DNA of 64,000 bases. It comes from Planococcus citri. Lineage: Eukaryota > Arthropoda > Insecta > Hemiptera > Pseudococcidae. The notes beneath the pieces were generated by a model that had not been told where the DNA came from, did not search any database, and worked only from the letters and a program-made list of their open reading frames with translations. Positions 12,021 through 23,410 of the stretch are shown one piece after another (within the stretch, counting starts at the first letter, position 1; the number at the start of each line of letters is the position of its first letter). Made by a program: the position numbers and the translations under genes. The stretch is from the NCBI RefSeq assembly GCF_950023065.1, contig NC_088681.1, forward strand, positions 29,732,836-29,796,835, written 5' to 3'.

Positions 12021-12800
12021 TATCAATTCTTTAATTTATGAATCAATTCGTTCGCGAAGGAGTCACTTATACGAATCAATTCGTTTGTGAATGATTCACA
12101 AACAATGATTCAATTTGTTCGTGAATGATTCATCAAAAGTTGAGTAAATGAATCGATTCGATCGCGAACGAGTCACTTATACGAATCAATTCGTTCGCGA
12201 ATGATTCACCAAAAATTGAGTAAATGAATCGATTCGTTCGCGAACGGGTCACTTATACGAATCAATTCGTTCGCGAACGATTCACTAAAAATAATTCAAT
12301 TCGTTCGTGAATGATTCACCAAAAATTGAGTAAATGAATCGATTCGTTCGCGAATGATTCACCAAGAATAATTCAATTCGTTCGTGAATGATTCACCAAA
12401 AATTGAGTAAATGAATCGATTCGTTCGCGAACGAGTCAGTTATACGAATCAATTCGTTCGTGAATGATTCACTAAAAAATTCAATTCGTTCGCGAATGAT
12501 TCACCTAGAAATAAATCAATTTGTTCAATCGCTAATCGGTTGTGAATGATTCGATTCGATTTGATTCACTTCGCTTGAAAACAGATCAATTCCTATACAA
12601 TAATTTCACAAAAACCGAATCATTCGTAAATTAATTCATCCGTTAGCGAATGATTCACTAAGAAATAAATAAATTAATTTAATCACCAATCGTTTGTAAA
12701 TGATTCGATTCGATTGTAAACAGATCAATTCGTCCGCAACAGATTTTATTTCAAGAAAAACCGGTCTTCTTACGCTAAATGCGTGAGTGTTTTTTTTTTC
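12021..12800 (+). repeat. Palindromic satellite element, array 1 with both flanks
   Basis: Left flank TATCAATTCTTTAATTTATG leads into tandem, partly alternating units at about 12038-12520. These are built from GAATCAATTCGTTCGCGAA, CGAGTCACTTATACGAATCA and GATTCACCAAAAATTGAGTA. Degenerate units follow to about 12740, then a non-repetitive right flank ending in GCGTGAGTGTTTTTTTTTT. Both flanks recur at array 3 (55171-56013). The core ATTCGTTCGCGAACGAAT is its own reverse complement. Just before the T-run, ACGC-TAAAT-GCGT can form a hairpin. Confidence 0.85.
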
Positions 12801-13151
12801 TTGGAAACTTCAAAACAAAATATGAAAATTGAACATTTTTTCATTTTGAGGTCAATATTCCATTTGAGAAAGCAATACTCAGAACTGGAGGTAATTACCA
12901 ACGATTAAAATAAAACGTCTGTTTTTAATTTAATTTCTCCAAGAAGTGTTTCAAACTCATCCGCTCCAGTAATTTAAATTTTCAAACTTCACCTCAACAA
13001 TCGAAGAATTCTTCTATCATTTCTTCTTATATCAATGGTCTATCAAGAGCACAAAAAAGTCGTCACTTCGTCAATCCGCAAAGCAACCTTTTCGAATGCA
13101 GTCTTGTTAAAATTCATCAAAATTAATCTCATCCGGGTTAAAAAGTTGAAA

Positions 13152-13352
13152 ATGAATTTAGCAGTTATCTCGTTCATCATAGTCATACCATGCTCCTACA
13201 TGTACTCGTATGCGGGTATAAATAAAAATCTGCATTACGAGGCAGCAAAAAGTCACATTTATTCGCCTGTCAAACCGTTAAACTCGAAACATTCGTACCT
13301 ACGTAATTATTCAAAGGAAGTCGGAGAAGTGAGGGTAGAAAAAATACGCTGA
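13152..13352 (+). CDS. Candidate small secreted peptide, unrecognised
   Basis: A 66-codon frame from an internal ATG. It begins MNLAVISFIIVIPCSYMYSY, which looks like a signal peptide: a short polar N-terminus, a hydrophobic core, then small residues before AGINKN. A basic, mostly hydrophilic tail of about 45 residues follows and ends in EVRVEKIR, with one cysteine in the signal region and none after it. The upstream in-frame extension to 13035 has a lysine-rich start and would bury the signal, so the inner ATG is preferred. A GTGAGG donor-like site near 13330 could alternatively make this a first coding exon. No homologue is recognised and no promoter or poly(A) signal was confirmed, so chance is a serious alternative. 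Confidence 0.2.
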   Translation: MNLAVISFIIVIPCSYMYSYAGINKNLHYEAAKSHIYSPVKPLNSKHSYLRNYSKEVGEVRVEKIR

Positions 13353-13480
13353 TGAGGGTAACAAAACCGCCCAGAGACTTGGAAAAGGATAAAAAAATTT
13401 AATTATTTTAAAATGATTTACGAAACGTTTATTAGTCTCGGGTTTTTTCGTGATATTTAAACCATACATATAGGTATCCC

Positions 13481-13508
13481 TACCTACCTACCTACCTACC
13501 TACCTACT
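13481..13508 (+). repeat. (TACC)7 microsatellite
   Basis: Seven TACC/TACT units in a row. The same motif recurs as shorter runs at 25984-26002 and in scattered TAGGTA/TACCTA pieces. Confidence 0.9.
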
Positions 13509-15734
13509 CACCAATGGCAAAAGTAGGTATACGAGAATACGCAAACATAAACAAAAAATAAAAATAAAATAAACGTTCGCCTGCGAAATTTCTCCAAACA
13601 AACAAAACGTTTCATTAAGAAATAATCATTAAGCTGCGGCTTTTGAAGGGAAAATACGCGACCCGGTCGAGAGAAAGTGGAAAAATCCTGGACGTGTACG
13701 AGCATTTTGACGGCACAAGGCGGAAAAAACACCCTGCTACTCTTGCCCAACTCGGCAGACCTGTAAAGAAGGAAGAAATTCATTTGTAACGTTTTTTTCG
13801 TACTTTAGTCACGTATATATATAAAAGTTGTAATTATATGCTGCGCACCACCGTCGCGTCGTGGGCACAGCTCCAGCTCCAGCTCCAACCATGATGCATA
13901 TTAGCGACTGCGAAACGGTATTACCCGCCGAAAAAAAAGACAACTTTCCACTCTTTAATCGAGCCTGTCTACTTAGCCAGTGTAAACACGGCCTTTGAGG
14001 TTGTCCGAAAGGTTTTATGTGTCCCTGTCCCTGTCCCTGTCGCGCAAGAAGGGCCACAGAGGGTAAATGAACGTCGCACCAGAGAGCCAACGCAACGCAG
14101 ATTATTTGGACAGGTGACTTACAACAGTTTTTTCCCTTAAAACCTAAAAGCGGGCTTTTTCAAATGAAATTAAACTCTTTGAGAAGATGAAGCTGCCATC
14201 GCACCCATCGAATCAATTTTTAACGGAGAACATTCTTCTTTGGCCGACATTTATCTTAATTATGGAAATACGCGAAGCGGGGATAGATTTTTTTTTACAT
14301 CTAAATGCTTTGTAGTGCAGCCAACGAATCGTGATTTTTTTGTAAATTTTCTTAATGAAAAAGCTGTCTGTTTAGTATATAAACTATCAAACTTTATCGA
14401 ATATAAATAGCAACGTTGAAGAAAAAATCAAAGGCCGGAGAGCAAAAAAATTCCCTTTATATATTTTAGTTTACTTATAGAGCTAGGAAAAGTATGGCAT
14501 AGAAAAAACAGCCAAGTATAGTATTGAGAAATTGGATGAAAAAAATGGAAACATTCTGTTCGTTTTTTTTTTTTTTTTTTCAATGTACAATTTACCTTTT
14601 ATATGAAAGAATTATTTACTTTAGATCACTGGGGGAGGGGGGAATAGAGACAGATACCTGCAAATGACGAGTGTACGTGTAAACATCAATTTTTAGGATG
14701 ATTAAAACTAGGTATACCACAAAACAATGATGTGTGTTGACCTGTCGAACCATCTAACCCCATCCTACCTTAATGTACGAAATAAGCTATTCTCGTCTGT
14801 TATTATTAGTTGTATGCGAAGAGTTACAGTAGCTACACATATATGCAAAATGTTATATGTACCATTGTACCAGCACAGCCAATTAAAATAATGTTAACTT
14901 ATAAAAGTTGTACTGTATTTTTTCTCAGTCGACGAGAATTTGACCATGTTGAGGTTTTTTTTTCTGGTTAACCGTTCTGGTTTTACATTCATGCGAGGAA
15001 GATATACTGTACACTGTACAGTATACCTTTTCTACTTGTAGTTTCTTTTGATGTCAATTCGAGCACATAATGTCTTTTGTTTTTGAAAAGTTGGGTAGTT
15101 AGATAGGTAGATTGGTGTATAGGTACCTACTTGCGAAGTTTCATGCGATACTTTTTGTGTCTAGGGATGCTTATTAATTGTTATAATATGAAAGTATGGT
15201 ATTTACATAGAACAAAGTGCATCTTGTACAAACGTTCAAAAGAAAATGGTTGACTGAATTTTTTTCTGTATCAATTACGTAATGGGGTAAAATTTGCATT
15301 GTAATTATAATTGAACGATTTTTTTTGTGGTATGGAACGTGTCAGGTTATTAATTATTGTGTGATTATTCACTTTCATTTTGAAGAGTCTTTTGAAATTT
15401 TATATACTTTGAAAGGAGGTGTTAGCTTCATTTGTTTCAGTGATTATTTCTGCCTCTTTTTTTTTTTGACAATTTCTACGTCATCTTGGATCATTTTCTT
15501 TCCCTCGAGAACAATACGTACTATAAATTTCCTTCGTCTGCATCTTCCTCCAAAAAATTGTTACCTTTGGTTCTTTTTTAAAACTCGAAATTTGATCAAG
15601 ATGATGTAGAAAGCTGGAATTTGGTTTGTATGAAAAAATGTCATATATGTATAGCAATTTTTTGAATATTCAAATCTACCCGTTCGCTTTCCATAAAAAA
15701 CTAGTAAAAAAGATTTAAATAAGGTACATAGAAA

Positions 15735-15816
15735 ATTGAAATTTGGTTTTTATTCTATTTTTCGAACTTCTGAATCAATTGGTGGTGGCTTTCAGTAGTT
15801 CTGAAGCCTGCAGCAG
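15735..15816 (-). repeat. Dispersed 'ACCACCACCAATC' repeat, fragment
   Basis: AATCAATTGGTGGTGGCTTT followed by TTCTGAAGCCTGCAGCAG. The reverse complement matches a family seen at 20452-20660, 36390-36484, 41021-41420, 47095-47140 and 50920-50960. Confidence 0.6.
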
Positions 15817-16076
15817 TTTTTGGATTTCCTATTTTCTTGAGGAGAAATTGTGTAAAAATAGTAAAATACAAATTTGAACAGACTTATTTCGAAAAATTAA
15901 TTCTAAACCAATCCTAAGAATCATAAAAGCGGTTGTTGGAATGCTGGAAGCTCCAGAATGATTCGAATTCTTCAAATATCTTGTTGGAGGGTTGAAATAA
16001 ACCAGAGAGCTATTTTTAATCAGTTTCAGTTGGAAAAGGATAGATTCAAAAAATTCAAATCCATGCCAAGAAGACA

Positions 16077-16380
16077 ATGCTACATGTGCGGGCATATCAA
16101 AGTTACAACATTGGATCAGATCACTATCTTGTTGAAGCAGCCATTAGAGCCAACAACATAGGAAAGACAACTGAATGTAGAGAGATGCAGCTGAACAGCA
16201 ACTCATTAAACGATTCAGTAACAAACTGGCTGCACAAAAGAAGAATGGAAATCATTGGAAAAGATCTACCGATAGAGGAGGATGTAGAAAAGGAGAGGGG
16301 AATGCCTGAAAACTATTGTACAGAGAGCAGCAGAGGAGGCATTAGGAAAAAGATCAAGTAGACAAAACCACAAAAAGCTG
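16077..16380 (+). pseudogene. C-terminal end of APE endonuclease domain and linker
   Basis: The frame reads VRAYQSYNIGSDHYLVEAAI. GSDHYLV is the terminal SDH motif of apurinic-type endonucleases of non-LTR elements (established). The first roughly 200 residues of the endonuclease, including the catalytic Glu and Asp residues, are absent. A frameshift near 16310 separates this frame from RAAEEALGKRSSRQNHKKLK, which continues into the next segment. Confidence 0.75.
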
Positions 16381-16410
16381 AAAATCTGGAATGACCAACT
16401 ATCAAGAGAA

Positions 16411-17384
16411 GTGAAGAGGAAACAAAACCTTTTCAGGAAGTGGATGAGTTCAAAGAATGAACAAGACAAAGGAAGCTACAAAGAACAGTGCCGCAAGACA
16501 AGAAAGATGATAAGAGAAACATGGCAGGAACAATATGAAATGTTTATGGTGAACATGGAGAGGGATACATATAAACTGAAACCAAAAGTGTACAAAATAA
16601 TCAAAAGAATATTGGAAGATAAGGTACACAGAGCCAACATTGCCCCACCACAATGCAAAAAAATGATTGAATACTATGTGAACCTATGGAGTGATCCCAA
16701 CAATGAAGTCAAAGTGGCAAACCATGAGGAGAACAAGTATGAGCCATTCTCTTGGGAAGAGCTAGATGGAGCCTTGAAAAGCTCCAGAAATAGAAAAACC
16801 CCAGGCAGCGATAAGTTACCAACAGGCTTATTCAAGAACACCACAATAACCATTAAGAAGAGACTGCTAGATTTCTACAATAAAATACTATCAGGTGCTA
16901 CCATACCCAAAAACTTCCGTACTGCAATTGTAATACCCATTTTGAAAAAAGGAGACCAAAATGACCCAGGAAACTACTATGGAATTAGCCTACTAAATGC
17001 TGCTTACAAAATACTTGCAAAGATGCTAGTGACAAGAATCTAGAGCCATGTGGAGCCAATAATATTGGAATGCCAAAATGGATTTTGAAAGGGAAGATCA
17101 TGCATAGATGGGGTATATGCAACAAAGCTGCTGATGGAGAAGAGACAAGAATACAACCTAGAAACCCACATGTGCTTTGTTGATCTGGAGAAGGTGTACG
17201 ATCAAGTACAAAGGAAGAAGTTGTTTGAAATCCCGAGGAAAATTGAAGTGAACGAACAAAATAGTACGCTTAATTGATGAAATATACATGTATAATGTAA
17301 TAAGAGTAAGATCTGGAAGCATGTTGGAAGCAAAGAAGATAGGAAGAGGAGTAAGACAGGGATACCCAATGTCATGTAGTCTGA
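16411..17384 (+). pseudogene. Reverse transcriptase, N-terminal half of the domain
   Basis: A lysine-rich linker (FRKWMSSKNEQDKGSYKEQC) is followed by RT blocks RNRKTPGSDKLPTGLFKN, TAIVIPILKKGDQNDPGNYY and GISLLNAAYKILAKMLVTRI. A TAG then interrupts the frame. After it, still readable, come ECQNGF, GRSCIDGVYA, THMCFVDLEKVYDQVQRKKL and GVRQGYPMSCSL. Compared with the family, FVDLEKAYD has become FVDLEKVYD and GCP has become GYP. At least two stops and one frameshift occur. Codon-level identity to the family is still high, so decay appears moderate. Confidence 0.85.
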
Positions 17385-17732
17385 ATTCGTTCGCGAATGA
17401 TTTACCAAAAATTATTCAATTTGTTCGTGAACGATTTATCAAAAATTAAGTACAGTAAAAGCTCGTTATAACGCTGATTTCTTCTGGTCCCTGGACAGAC
17501 CTTTTCACACAAAAACTTTTGCTTATAACGCGCTTTGGCTTACAACGCTCTTTTTCTCCGGTCCCTTGAAGAGCGTTATAACGAGCTTTTACTGTAAATG
17601 AATCGATTCGTTCGCGAACGAGTCACTTATACGAATCAACTCGTTCACAAACGACTCACTTATATGAATCAATTCGTCAATTCATTGGGGAACGAGTCAC
17701 CTATACGAATCAATGCATTCCCAATCGAGTCA
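17385..17732 (+). repeat. Palindromic satellite, array 2, inserted in the RT gene
   Basis: About 200 bp of the same TTCGTTCGCGAACGAGTCAC-type units as arrays 1 and 3, without their unique flanks. It breaks the retrotransposon between the codons for GYPMSCSL and FDNMIKEWL, with little or no loss of element sequence. A 142-bp MITE sits inside it. Confidence 0.85.
17453..17594. mobile_element. 142-bp MITE, TA target site, Tc1/mariner-pogo type
   Basis: Ends are CAGTAAAAGCTCGTTATAAC and its exact reverse complement; the perfect inverted repeat is 23 bp. It is flanked by TA on both sides (17451-17452 and 17595-17596). The ends resemble those of pogo/Tigger-like elements (from memory of that group). 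Joining the flanks at one TA gives AAAAATTAAGTAAATGAATC, which matches the uninterrupted satellite unit at 12211-12230 apart from one base. This is direct evidence of insertion at TA. There is no coding capacity, so it is non-autonomous. Confidence 0.9.
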
Positions 17733-17746
17733 TCTACTTTGACAAC

Positions 17747-18500
17747 ATGATTAAAGAATGGCTGAAATCCAAGCCAAAAGGGCTAGACATCAATGACACC
17801 CATGTTAATACCCTGCTATTTGTTGATGATCAGGTGGTCTTTGCTGACAACAAAGATGACTTGCAGAGAGCAATGCACAACCTTCAGAAAGTAGCTGATG
17901 AATATGGAATGAGAATCTCGTCGTCAAAAACAAAAGTGATGGCCTTTGAGGGGAAAGAACCAATACTCAGTAAAATCTTGTTGTAAATGGACTGCTAGTG
18001 GAACAAATTAAAAGCTTTAAATATCTCGGGTGTGAGCTTATCATATGAAGGAGAAGTCAACGTACAACTTATGATCAATAAATTCCTGAGAGTAAGCGGA
18101 GCGATAAACTGAGCCATTCCTCCAAGAAAAGTCAAGAGCTGAAATTTGAATAAGAATCTACAATATGCTGGCAAGACCAATGCTGCTGTATGTAAGTGAA
18201 ACATGGACAATTGGACAATGAGAAAGGATATAAACAGCAGAGTAACCACAGCATAAATGAGATTCATGTGAGCCATGGCAGGACATACGAGATGAGATAG
18301 GAAAAGGAACAAAGACATCCTGAAGGATCTAGGAGCAGAGCCAATCATTAGATGAGTGAAAGATTACAGAAAGAAATGGCGAAAACATGTTGATAGAATG
18401 CCTGATGAACGGTACCCTCGAAAAGTCAAAGAATACACTCCAACTGGCAGGAGGAGTAGAGGAAGACCAAAGAAAAAACTTGATACATTGGCAAGCAACT
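17747..18500 (+). pseudogene. Reverse transcriptase, catalytic and C-terminal part
   Basis: The frame resumes at DNMIKEWLKSKPKG and reaches the catalytic box as LLFVDDQVVFAD near 17815-17840. The usual FADD is FVDD here, with both aspartates kept. It continues with AMHNLQKVADEYGMRISSSK and then frameshifts. Later fragments read KDILKDLGAEPI, YRKKW-HVDRMPDERYPRKV and TGRRSRGRPKKKL. This basic tail is typical of RTE-like and related endonuclease-reverse transcriptases (established). Confidence 0.85.
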
Positions 18501-18549
18501 CTTCTATAGTTTCCCAGATGGGCTGAACAGCTCACCAGGTCAAAGTTCA

Positions 18550-18570
18550 ATGATGATGATGATGATGATG
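18550..18570 (+). repeat. (ATG)7, retrotransposon 3' tail
   Basis: Seven ATG units directly after the C-terminal coding remnant. Non-LTR elements lacking poly(A) often end in such short tandem tails (established). It marks the 3' end of the element at 16077. Confidence 0.8.
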
Positions 18571-18571
18571 G

Positions 18572-20451
18572 GTATTTTTGCTGTTTAAAAATGATTTTCA
18601 ATTCTCAAAAATTCATGAAAAATTGCCAAATTATTTTGAAAATCCGATTATTTGATTTGAGATTTTTTATTAATAATAATTCCTCAAAAAATGCTTATTT
18701 CGTTCAATTTATAGTCAAACTGTTTAAAATGTTCTGTTATGAGACATTATGGTGGCATTTCAAAGAACCTACCAGCTACCGCTAAAAGTAATTTTACTTC
18801 CAAAACTCGCAGCGTAAATTAGGCATCGTAATTTTCCCTCCACTTAAATTTGACTTCTAAATTCTTACTTAATCATACAATTGTCAAGAGTTAGGTATTA
18901 CTGGGCTTATAAATTTCAACTCGAGGCACTTGAAAATCATAAATTGAGATTACCAACGCAAAAGAAAATCATTTCTACGATAGGAATACGAACCTAATGC
19001 ATAAAAAACTCCATTATTACTACTCCATATATCTTACAACCATCAAAAGAACGTGTTGTGTTTAATTTTTACAAGTATAGTAGCGATTTGGTTTCATAAA
19101 AAGCATCGGTATGCATTTTTTTTCCTCCGCTTGTTTGGTTCATTTGTAAATATGGATGTGTTGGTGTTGTTGTATGTGGTCCCAATGTACCGTATTTAAA
19201 TAAGAAAAACTGTTAGTGGCAGGCGTGTACCTACAGAAAGGTCGAGATTATTTATGAAGGTGCGCGGGTACATCAATGGAACGTGAGCGTGAATGGGAGG
19301 CGAAGGGAGACGTCGAAGACCGGAGAGGAATTGTTAAACACGGCTCTTAAACAAAGGGTTACCGAAAGGGAGAGAAATAATTAAAAACTGGGTGGTTATT
19401 TGTTCGAGGGATGATTACGCTAGATTTACAGCTTAAAAGTAAAACTGTTAGTTTTTCTCGTTTTTTTCTCTCTACAAACGCACACTGTATTTTACGTTGT
19501 GTTTTTTTGTGTGAAAAAAATTCCTTTATGCGGGTACACAGACACAGTGTACGAGACATTTTGTGACGAGATTGACGGTTATTTTCTTTTGGGATTTTTT
19601 TTTTCATGTTTCCAGCAGGGAAATTGTTTTGTTTTTGAAATTTGTTGCTGTTAATCTTGGTAAAATTGACGAATAGTCGGGGTATTTTTACAGTCGACTG
19701 AAAGTGGCTTCGATAGACAATGAATTAACCGTGAACTTCGACGTACTCTGTTTGCAACGTGGTGTACAGAAAATTGTTCAACGGTGGTGGATTTTTTTTT
19801 CACCGAGTTTTCGCGTATTTTGGCGAAGAATAGAGGAACAAAAAAAAGAAGGGAAATCCGATTACGTCGAGGATAGAAATAACGGAATAAATTATTTTAA
19901 TGGGGTTTTGGTTTTCTTAGCCGGAAAAGACTTACGGTGGCATATGTCTGGAAAGGTTAGGCGTTATACATTATACTAGGTATAGTATTGGTTGCCAACT
20001 GTCGTCGTAAATTTCAACCGAAGCTCTAATCTCGCCAACCATACGTGATGTCCGCGATTTGGGTAAGCGACGGTAATTTTCAGCGAATACGTCAAAATAT
20101 CCTACATGACTTGCTCACGTACTCGTTATTCCAGCCTTTGTCACTTTTGCAGTCAGCGCTGTGTCCAAGTTGGAGATTAAATTTTTATAAAAAGCCACAC
20201 GTAAGGTGCAGGCTGTGGCATTTGTACATACCTTTTGCATTTCGATCGAATGGACGTGAAATTCGTTCGAATGAAGAGAAGATTATGTACTGACGGGGAA
20301 AGTATTTCAACCAGCTCAAAAATTTTAAAATACACCGCGAGCAAAAATTTCTGGCTCTGGAATTCATTTTTGGATTTTTGGAGTTTTTAAAAATTTTAAT
20401 TTGATCCATTTCTCGTGAAAAAAATAAAAATTATCAAATTGACTTACAATT
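18572..20451. other. Noncoding stretch
   Basis: No gene or defined repeat recognised. Base composition is mixed, without arrays. Chance open frames of 60-90 codons show no conserved features. Confidence 0.45.
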
Positions 20452-20660
20452 GAGTCGATTGGTGATGGTTTTAAACCGTTCTGGAGACCCCAGTGGATTT
20501 TAGCTCATTTATAACATTTTTTCGAAGATCACATGGAGGATTTGAAAATCTGTTTGAGGTTCCAGAACAGTTCGAAACCATCACCACTCGAATCGGAAGA
20601 TCAAAAATAGGATACAAACCAAATTTCAGATCTTTTCGTTCGCGAACGATGAATTTTTCA
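20452..20660. repeat. Dispersed 'ACCACCACCAATC' repeat, two inverted pieces
   Basis: GATTGGTGATGGTTTTAAAC at 20456 onward is the imperfect reverse complement of a block at 20558-20597 containing GAACAGTTCGAAACCATCAC. The second piece continues with AAAATAGGATACAAACCAAA. The same sentence-like string recurs elsewhere in the window in both orientations. Confidence 0.65.
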
Positions 20661-22466
20661 TTTTATTCAAAAATAATTGCTAAAGAGAATTTTGGAATTG
20701 AACGAGCAGAAATTTTTTTTGAAAATTCGTGCCTAACCGAGTTTATAGGTTTTGAATTTCATTTTTATCTTGCTTGAAAATTTTTTCAAAAACTGGAGAA
20801 CCCAAAAATCCACTGGAAGCATAATTCGAAACCACCACCAATTGAACTGAGAGATCGAAAATATGATATCAAGCAAATTTTACACTTCTATGTCAATTTG
20901 ATAAAATTTTGAAAATTTAAAAATCAATTTCAGCCTCTGAAATTTTTGCTGGTGGTGTATTTTGAGATCACCTTCCAATTCCTCTCTGTCCAGTTGAAAA
21001 TAGATAATTTTTTTCTGGCGTTTTGGGTACTCCCCTTCTGAAAGATCGATTTAAGCTGGTGTAATTTTCGTCTCAAGTTGAGCCCACTTTTATCGTACCA
21101 TTTCACCTCGAATTCGAACTCGATAAAAGAAACCCTCAGCGGTAAATTTTTAAACAGCTTAAGAATAAAATTATAATAAAACATTTCATCATTTCTGGTC
21201 GATTTCTTTAGAGAACGAGTTTATACAAGCTAAGCGTTATGCACGCCGACGCTTTAATAGCGAGAACCTCCTCTGCTTATAGTTTTCCATACAAATTTAA
21301 ACAATTCAAATAGTACCTGCTTTGTTTTTAATTCCTTTTCTGAAAAACTTGACAATTTCTTAAAAGCGTCGGTAAAAACCCATAAACGCTGTTGTACGCC
21401 GACGAAGAGAGAAACCCCTACGTTCTTATCCAGGAGTTGGGCTGGATGAGGAAAAAACGCACCAAAATACAGCGTCATCCTTCATCGTGCTATATCGGGC
21501 GGCGCGGGGGGCGGCGTTATTCCTCACAGAGCAAAGCTCAGTTATGCCTAAAACGTAAGCTAAGAAGCAGAAAGTCAAACGTCTCGTACAAACTTTTAAC
21601 ACGAATACTTTAATTAAATTTCGCATAATTATTTGACGCGGCGGCGCAACGGCGGCAAAGAGTGAAAAAAAAAATTACGCCATGGAAACCCCTAACTTCC
21701 ATTAGCCTTTGCTGCAACTTTCCAAATTACCACTTGTGTCTTTTAATAACGAAAAAGAAAAGACCGCCAACGGGAATAGTCATAAACGACGCAGGTATTA
21801 AACTTGGTGGATATATAAATATATATTGTAGAAAATGCACAACGGCTAGAATGAGAGAAAAAAAAATGAAGAAAAAATGGCGAGAAGCCCGCGAGGAAAT
21901 ACTAGAGTGATTTAATATGTAAGAACGCCAACCAGCAGTGCGCATAGGGCAAGCCCGAGAGAAAGACAGAAGTATACTATAAGGATGAGGTGGATAGAAA
22001 AAAGTAGCTGTTAAAGTGAGGGTAGCCAAAGGAAATTTAAAAGAAGTTTTTCGGCTAAAAGTGAGGGTTAGTCTCCGAGGAGTTGAGTGTATGAAAGGGT
22101 AAGTAGGTAACTTTCAAAGCATAATAGGTGGGAAAACTTTTAACTCGCGGATCTAACTTTAACCGAGCAACGATTTCCGCCCCATATATATACTAAAGCT
22201 GAACAAAAGAGAACCGCGTATACTCCATGAGTCGAATGAGATTATAAATACCAGTGATTACATTAAATGAACTGGAATATATTATTAAAATGATATGCTA
22301 GCGGCTTGAACCGCGTACTTTCGTCATCTCACACAGCCAGCCGTACAGATCACTCACATACACTTTTCGAGGATGTTGTACCACATCACTCGATAACGTC
22401 TATTTCCTATCCGCAATTCCCATAAGATATGCCTTAAACCTATACATGCCATATTACGTATGTATA
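20661..22466. other. Noncoding stretch
   Basis: Contains another diverged piece of the dispersed repeat near 20815-20880 (AACCACCACCAATTGAACTG). A GC-rich patch lies at about 21490-21660. No exon recognised. Confidence 0.4.
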
Positions 22467-22821
22467 CAGGGTGTGGTGAAAGTACCTCCCAAATTTTGAA
22501 CCGTTTTGAATAAATTTCACAAATTTCTCATGCGAAAAGTTGGATTGAAAAACTGTACGTTGAATGAGTTACAGCTATTGAAAAAAAAATTGAATCTGAG
22601 CCATCACTCACTTTGAAATTTGACAAATCCTTGGAGCAAGTGTATGGATTTTCAAAGCCCAATTTGAAGATAGGGGAGCAAAACTTCACGAGGACGGAGG
22701 TACCGATTTTGAAATTTTTTATAGAAATTTTCGTACTTTATGAACAAATTTTGGTACAATTTTTGCAGTTTCGTACTAGCTAGTTCAAATTCGTATCACT
22801 TTCATACTGGTAGACACCCTG
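22467..22821. mobile_element. Possible small DNA transposon with CAGGGTGT ends
   Basis: Begins CAGGGTGTGGTGAAAGTACC after TA and ends in GGTAGACACCCTG. The outer 8 bp are perfectly inverted, and GAAAGT is shared a few bases further in. Similar ends occur at 9820-9835, 42447-42455 and 44775-44783. No clear target duplication is seen (TA on the left, AA on the right), so the boundaries are tentative. Confidence 0.4.
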
Positions 22822-22929
22822 AATTTTCACAAATTTGTGCATAAATTGATTAAAACGTATATTGCAGTTCATAACAACTCAATTAAAATATAAACCCAAT
22901 TTAAATTTTCTGCCCTATTTTAATCTTTT

Positions 22930-22932
<3 letters not shown>

Positions 22933-22965
<33 letters not shown>

Positions 22966-22971
22966 GGAAAC
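22933..22971 (+). repeat. T39 homopolymer
   Basis: Thirty-nine consecutive T. It could be the poly(A) tail of a minus-strand retroposon, but no element body is recognised to its right. Confidence 0.8.
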
Positions 22972-23410
22972 ACGTAAGTTGAAAATTCAAAAAATTTCAA
23001 AAATCGAAAAATTTATTTCAGCACCTAAAATTTTCTTTCTGATGAATTTTCACAAATTTTTTTGATTTGATTTTTATTTGGTTCAAAAAAAATTGAAACG
23101 AGCTATAAACAATGAAATTAGGTATGGTTATTTTGTGGCTCATCTGAAAATTTGAGCCCATAACCACTTCACTTTTAAAAACTAAGCTCATAACAACTAA
23201 CGTTGATGGCTTTGGTTGCATTTAACAAAAAAAAATATCACCAGATTTGAATTCAGCACCCCAAAAAACCGTGAAATTGATATACATGACTCTATGGTTT
23301 CAATTTTCTCAAAATTTCACCACTCCCCCCCCCACTCAAATCGCTACTTCCGTTGATTTCTGAAAAATCATCATTTACTAGACCGAAAGGAATTTTCCAC
23401 AGAAGCTAGT

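Larger units (their letters stand above)
12801..15734. other. Noncoding stretch with microsatellites
   Basis: Apart from the candidate peptide at 13152-13352, no coding sequence is recognised. Simple repeats are TACC at 13481-13508, GTCCCT repeated about three times at 14021-14040, and a T-run at 14563-14580. Confidence 0.45.
16077..18571 (+). mobile_element. RTE-like non-LTR retrotransposon, 5'-truncated and dead
   Basis: The element reads left to right: the last part of an APE-type endonuclease (SDHYLV), a spacer region, reverse transcriptase blocks, then a basic C-terminal tail and an (ATG)n tail at 18550-18570. There is no RNase H domain, which together with the microsatellite-like 3' tail fits the RTE group (established trait). 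The clade is inferred, not tested. It starts abruptly near 16077, consistent with 5' truncation. It carries stop codons (TAG at 17041, TGA near 17091), frameshifts near 16310, 17260 and after 17986, and a 348-bp interruption at 17385-17732. It cannot encode a working enzyme. Confidence 0.85.

Noticed and set aside
13809..14090. 93-codon minus-strand frame with QGQGQG and AGAGAG stretches
   Set aside because: The low-complexity parts come from GTCCCT and CTCCAG microsatellites; no conserved sequence.
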